A stretch of DNA of 35,291 bases from Streptomyces graminilatus (GTDB lineage Bacteria; Actinomycetota; Actinomycetes; Streptomycetales; Streptomycetaceae): assembly GCF_001418565.1 (NCBI RefSeq), contig NZ_LIQQ01000272.1:1-35291 (forward strand). The letters run 5' to 3'. Made by a program: the position numbers and the translations under genes. Below are positions 32,283 through 35,291 of the stretch, in pieces. The notes beneath the pieces are model-generated. The model worked only from the letters and a program-made list of their open reading frames with translations. It searched no databases and had not been told where the DNA came from. How positions within the stretch are numbered: the first letter of the stretch is position 1; every line of letters starts with the position of its first letter.

Positions 32283-33632
32283 ATGGATTGGGACAAGAGG
32301 GCGGAAGGGCTCGCCGATCAGGTGACCCAGCCGGATTCCCGGTGGTTCGCCCCGGTCGCGTGCGTGCCCCGGCACCAGTTGGTCCCGCGCTGGTGGGACC
32401 GTGACGGCTCGGGTGGGTGGGTTCTCCGCGACGGGGCGAGCGACCCGGAAACCTGGGCGGACGCCGCGTATGCCGACCGGTCGTTGGTCACCAGGGTGGG
32501 TGGGCTGCATGCCGATCACGCGAAGACCGGCGACCGGCCCGAGGGGTTGCCCACGTCGTCCGCCACGCTGCCGAGCCTGGTGGTCCGGATGCTTGGGCAC
32601 GGTCGACTCGGGGACGGGCTGGCCTTTCTGGACCTGGGCACCGGAGCCGGCGGGCTCACCGCCTACGCGTCGCACCGGTTCGGAGCCGAGAACGTGACGA
32701 GTCTGGACGTAGACGCCTACTTGACCGGCGTGGCAGGTGAACGGCTCGCGGGTATGGGTCACCACCCCAGGTTCGTCACGGCGGACGCGACCGAGCACGT
32801 ACCCGGCTCGTACGACCGCATCGTGTCCACGGTGGGGCTGCCCGCCGGTCCGGGGCTCCGCCCGGTCCTCGCCGCGCTGGAACCAGGCGGACGGATCGCG
32901 ACCACCCTCGGGCGTACGTCCCTGATCATCACCGGCTGGAAGCACCTCGGCGGTGATGTCGTTGGGCGGGTGGAACGGGACACCGCCGGATTCATGCTTA
33001 CCCGGTCCGGGGACGACTACCCGCCCGCCCTCGCGGAGTTGTTCGCCCTCGCGGAGAGCGCGGAGGGGGACGAGCGCGGTACGGGCCGCTACCCGGTGGT
33101 CGATGTGGCGAACGCGTGGGAGTTGCGCTCCATGCTGGAGGTCACGACACCGGGCGTCGAACTCCGCTACCAGGTCAGCGGCCGAACCCGTACCGCGTAT
33201 CTCGTCCACGCGGACGGGTCATGGGCCCGAGCCGTCGCGGAGTGGACCGATCCGCCGGAGGTTCATCAGGGCGGGCCGCGACGGCTCTGGACAGTCCTGG
33301 AACGTATCCGGAACCGGCTCAACGCGGAGGGGGCGTTGCCGTTGCTCGGCGCGGATGTCCGCATCACTCCCGATGGGGTCTGCCACCTTTCCCGGGGGGA
33401 AGTGGAGTGCGTCCATGGGCGTGCAGTAGCCGCAGCGCGTCGGACGCTTCCGCCCGTCCCTCCGTTCGTTCGGCGTGCCTGCCAGGCCAGCATCGCCATC
33501 CTGGACCACGCGGCCGAGCGGTGCGGGATGTGCCTGACAACCTACGCCGCATGCCGTGTCACCGTGTGTGCCTTGTCGCTGCACCGCAGGCCAGTGGCGC
33601 TGACAGCATCAACCGCCGCAAATTACCCCTAG
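32283..33632 (+). CDS. PIMT-like methyltransferase, probable frameshifted C-terminus
   Basis: 449 residues as read. LPTSSATLPSLVVRML, FLDLGTGAGGLTAYAS (SAM site), YDRIVSTVGLP and HQGGPRRLWTVLERI match TgmC along its length. The family-like end is at GVCHLSRG; a six-G run (33394-33399) follows, and with one G fewer the frame continues KWSASMGVQ and stops at 33429. As read, an atypical, Cys-rich tail of about 78 residues runs to 33632. Either a single-base mutation or a sequencing error is likely. The deletion upstream has also removed the normal Shine-Dalgarno region, so expression is doubtful. Confidence 0.75.
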   Translation: MDWDKRAEGLADQVTQPDSRWFAPVACVPRHQLVPRWWDRDGSGGWVLRDGASDPETWADAAYADRSLVTRVGGLHADHAKTGDRPEGLPTSSATLPSLVVRMLGHGRLGDGLAFLDLGTGAGGLTAYASHRFGAENVTSLDVDAYLTGVAGERLAGMGHHPRFVTADATEHVPGSYDRIVSTVGLPAGPGLRPVLAALEPGGRIATTLGRTSLIITGWKHLGGDVVGRVERDTAGFMLTRSGDDYPPALAELFALAESAEGDERGTGRYPVVDVANAWELRSMLEVTTPGVELRYQVSGRTRTAYLVHADGSWARAVAEWTDPPEVHQGGPRRLWTVLERIRNRLNAEGALPLLGADVRITPDGVCHLSRGEVECVHGRAVAAARRTLPPVPPFVRRACQASIAILDHAAERCGMCLTTYAACRVTVCALSLHRRPVALTASTAANYP

Positions 33633-33638
33633 GATCTG

Positions 33639-33680
33639 TTGCGCTTGTTTCGAATATTGCGGATACTTCGATAAGCAAGA
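33639..33680. other. AT-rich stretch with an 18-bp imperfect direct repeat
   Basis: TTGCGCTTGTTTCGAATA (33639-33656) is followed directly by TTGCGGATACTTCGATAA (33657-33674), matching at 13 of 18 positions, in a locally AT-rich patch of a GC-rich sequence. It also contains CGAA ... TTCG inverted half-sites. It could be an iteron-like or regulator-binding site; nothing else is visible between 33633 and 33786. Confidence 0.45.
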
Positions 33681-33786
33681 CAGCTTCGACCAACATGACC
33701 CAGATCCACCACCGCCACCTGCCACCATGACGGCCGCAGGCCCCGTTCGTCGCGCCAACGACAAACGGCGGGGTCTACAGCTGTCA

Positions 33787-33824
33787 CGCCAGTCCACCGT
33801 CGCGCCAAGGACGGCGGACTGGCG
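33787..33824. promoter_or_regulatory. 15-bp-arm palindrome upstream of the toxin-antitoxin pair
   Basis: 33787-33801 and 33810-33824 pair at 14 of 15 positions around an 8-nt spacer, 28 bp before the antitoxin ATG. Type II antitoxins usually repress their own promoter at such palindromes; a terminator of the upstream methyltransferase is the alternative. Confidence 0.55.
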
Positions 33825-33852
33825 CGCACCTACGGATTCGAGGGGCGCACGA

Positions 33853-34314
33853 ATGACCAAAATCGACATTCGCCCGGTGAAACTCCCGGACGACAAGCAG
33901 GAAACCGCAAACCAGGCCCTCGCGAGGGTTCGGGCCTACCTGGCAGAACACCAAGATGCATCCCAGATCCATGTCACCGTTCAGGATGGAGGTGACCGTG
34001 AGCTCTTGGCCCTCCCCCGCGAGGCTGTGGAACTCCTTGCCTCGCTCCTGGCACACCTTGGCGCGGGCCGGGCGGTATCTGTCGTTCCGTCCGACGCCGA
34101 ACTCACCACTCAGCAAGCCGCCGACATGCTCAACGTGTCGCGTCCCTTCCTCATCGGCCTCTTGGATGCCGGAGAGATCGAGTACCGGACCGTTGGCTCG
34201 CACCGCAGAATCACCGCGTCGTCCCTGCTGGAGTACCAGCGGAGGGACGACCACCGTCGCCGAGGTGTGGCTGATGAGCTCACTCAGCTCGGCCAGGAGA
34301 TGGGAATGATCTAG
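33853..34314 (+). CDS. Antitoxin-like protein with excisionase-family HTH
   Basis: 153 residues from ATG 33853. The C-terminal half has an excisionase/MerR-like DNA-binding motif (AELTTQQAADMLNVSRPFLI, then GEIEYRTVGSHRRITASSLLEY). The N-terminal half (ALARVRAYLAEHQDASQIHV ... LLALPREAVELLASLLAHL) probably binds the toxin. It lies 3 bp before a PIN-domain gene, the usual antitoxin-first order. A palindrome sits upstream. Confidence 0.85.
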   Translation: MTKIDIRPVKLPDDKQETANQALARVRAYLAEHQDASQIHVTVQDGGDRELLALPREAVELLASLLAHLGAGRAVSVVPSDAELTTQQAADMLNVSRPFLIGLLDAGEIEYRTVGSHRRITASSLLEYQRRDDHRRRGVADELTQLGQEMGMI

Positions 34315-34317
34315 GTC

Positions 34318-34878
34318 ATGGCTTTCGTCGCCGTCTACGACGCCATCGTCTTATATCCGAGCACATTGCGTGACGTTCTCATTCGCGTGGCGCAGGCTGG
34401 GCTTGTACAGGCGAAGTGGACGGACCAGATCCTCGATGAAACCTTCCGCAACCTGAAGAAAAATCGGTCTGACCTGGATTCGAAGAAACTGGACCGTACG
34501 CGGGAGTTGATGGCGGGAGCGATCCGGGATGTGCTGGTCAAGGGATACGAACCGTTGATCGACATGCTCGATCTACCGGATCCCGATGACCGGCACGTCC
34601 TGGCCGCTGCCATCAAGGCAAAAGCCCAGGTGATCGTCACCTCCAACCTGAGGGACTTCCCCACCGACAAGCTGTCTCCGTGGGATGTGCAGGCCGTCCA
34701 TCCAGACGCCTTCGTCGAGGCGCAGGTCGACCTCTCCCCCCGGCTGGTGTACGGGGTGCTGACGCAGATAGCGGACGCGTGGAAGAGCCCGCTCAACGCG
34801 GTGGTCGCGGATGTGATCGATTCCTTGGAGCGAGAGGGTCTGGTGGCGTCAGTAGCGGCGCTGCGGGCCTTGACATAG
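34318..34878 (+). CDS. PIN-domain toxin (VapC-like ribonuclease)
   Basis: 186 residues. The acidic residues of the PIN active site are visible: Asp8 (AVYDAIVLYPS), Glu41 (ILDETFRNL), Asp90/Asp91 (LPDPDDRHVLAAAI) and Asp113 in VTSNLRDFP. PIN toxins cleave RNA with Mg2+. The C-terminal 70 residues extend past the minimal PIN fold and are probably helical (VADVIDSLEREGLVASVAAL). Start 3 bp after the antitoxin stop; a strong hairpin follows the gene. Confidence 0.9.
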   Translation: MAFVAVYDAIVLYPSTLRDVLIRVAQAGLVQAKWTDQILDETFRNLKKNRSDLDSKKLDRTRELMAGAIRDVLVKGYEPLIDMLDLPDPDDRHVLAAAIKAKAQVIVTSNLRDFPTDKLSPWDVQAVHPDAFVEAQVDLSPRLVYGVLTQIADAWKSPLNAVVADVIDSLEREGLVASVAALRALT

Positions 34879-34887
34879 CGACCTTCT

Positions 34888-34928
34888 GACGTCCGTGCCG
34901 CGGCCGGTCCGGCCGGGGCACGGACGTC
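34888..34928 (+). terminator. Terminator of the toxin-antitoxin operon
   Basis: 12-bp stem, GACGTCCGTGCC (34888-34899) with GGCACGGACGTC (34917-34928), and additional GGCC/GGCC pairing in the loop. It starts 9 bp after the toxin stop. Confidence 0.8.
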
Positions 34929-34984
34929 TCTCGGCGTCAGCAGGTATCTACGCCTCGGTGCGCGCGACACGCCTCCGACACGGT

Positions 34985-35197
34985 GAGCCTTTTCCAGGAT
35001 CAGGTAAGCCTTCATCGATGCGGCCCGTACTGCTTCGGCAGCGTGGGGGTGAGGGTGGCCAGGAGCTCGACGGCCTCGGTGACGTACCGGTGGACGGCGG
35101 TGGTGGCGATCCCTGAACCAGGCGCAAGCTGGGCGTAGGGCCGGCTGTTGCGGAGGTGGGCGAGGGTGAGCATGGCCTGCCGGCCCGCGTTCAGGCG
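34985..35197 (-). pseudogene. Decayed IS transposase fragment (IS5-like, DDE type)
   Basis: On the minus strand, from 35197 to 35012, the frame reads RLNAGRQAMLTLAHLRNSRP, then YAQLAPGSGIATTAVHRYV and TEAVELLATLTPTLPKQ, the helix-turn-helix part of IS5-type transposases. A TGA stands directly before it and TGA 35012 ends it. In another frame just beyond, AVRAASMKAYLILE fits the next segment of such enzymes (usually a KAYVILDGTL-like stretch), so a frameshift separates them. No catalytic DDE region, terminal repeats or target duplication were seen. The last 94 bases of the window hold nothing recognisable. Confidence 0.65.
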
Positions 35198-35291
35198 TCA
35201 CCATCGGGTGCCGGGAGCGCGCTGGCGGTGACGCGCCGACGGGGCTTCCGCTGTCTCTGCCCCCGCCAGGTAGACGTCCCCCCTCCGCCCC

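Overview
The window is high-GC actinobacterial chromosome, almost certainly Streptomyces: strong G/C bias at third codon positions, many GTG starts, 4-base start/stop overlaps, mycothiol-type enzymes, and XRE-DUF397, ATP-grasp RiPP and secreted trypsin/FG-GAP genes typical of that genus. No tRNA, rRNA or CRISPR array was seen.

Left half (1-19.2 kb): a dispersed choline/glycine-betaine and one-carbon gene set. It holds the end of a zinc alcohol dehydrogenase of the S-(hydroxymethyl)mycothiol dehydrogenase type, an MBL-fold hydrolase, a Rieske ferredoxin, its FAD reductase, a Rieske oxygenase resembling glycine-betaine monooxygenase, an IclR regulator, a divergent choline dehydrogenase (betA), a MetF-like reductase, then purU divergent from betB, and a betaine-type ABC importer (ATPase, double-length permease, binding lipoprotein). 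The inferred flow is import of choline/betaine, oxidation to betaine, oxidative demethylation releasing formaldehyde, and formaldehyde/C1 handling by mycothiol and folate enzymes. The best regulatory observation is a 34-bp element (two 15-bp imperfect palindromes exactly 19 bp apart) in front of the ferredoxin, betA, purU and betB, in the same orientation relative to each gene. It plausibly marks the IclR regulon. Between the two blocks lie unrelated genes: a small secreted protein, a trypsin-like FG-GAP protein that has lost its catalytic His and Ser, a Clp-N/HTH regulator behind a 20-bp palindrome, and a 2H phosphoesterase.

Middle (19.2-27.6 kb): a cyclophilin, a large secreted beta-helix/ricin-lectin protein, a decayed amidohydrolase locus with minisatellites, a FadR-type regulator with a palindromic candidate operator, then an accessory island with an XRE regulator, two nearly identical DUF397 genes, three small overlapping ORFs and a radical SAM enzyme.

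Right (27.6-35.3 kb): a graspetide (ATP-grasp RiPP) cluster tgmA-tgmB-tgmC, divergent from a probable regulator, sits between two complementary broken copies of a radical SAM/methyltransferase module. The left copy keeps the radical SAM gene and a methyltransferase stub; the right copy keeps the methyltransferase and a radical SAM stub. A PIN-domain toxin-antitoxin pair and a decayed IS transposase close the window. The combination of RiPP cluster, split module, toxin-antitoxin pair and IS debris marks this end as an accessory, recombining region.
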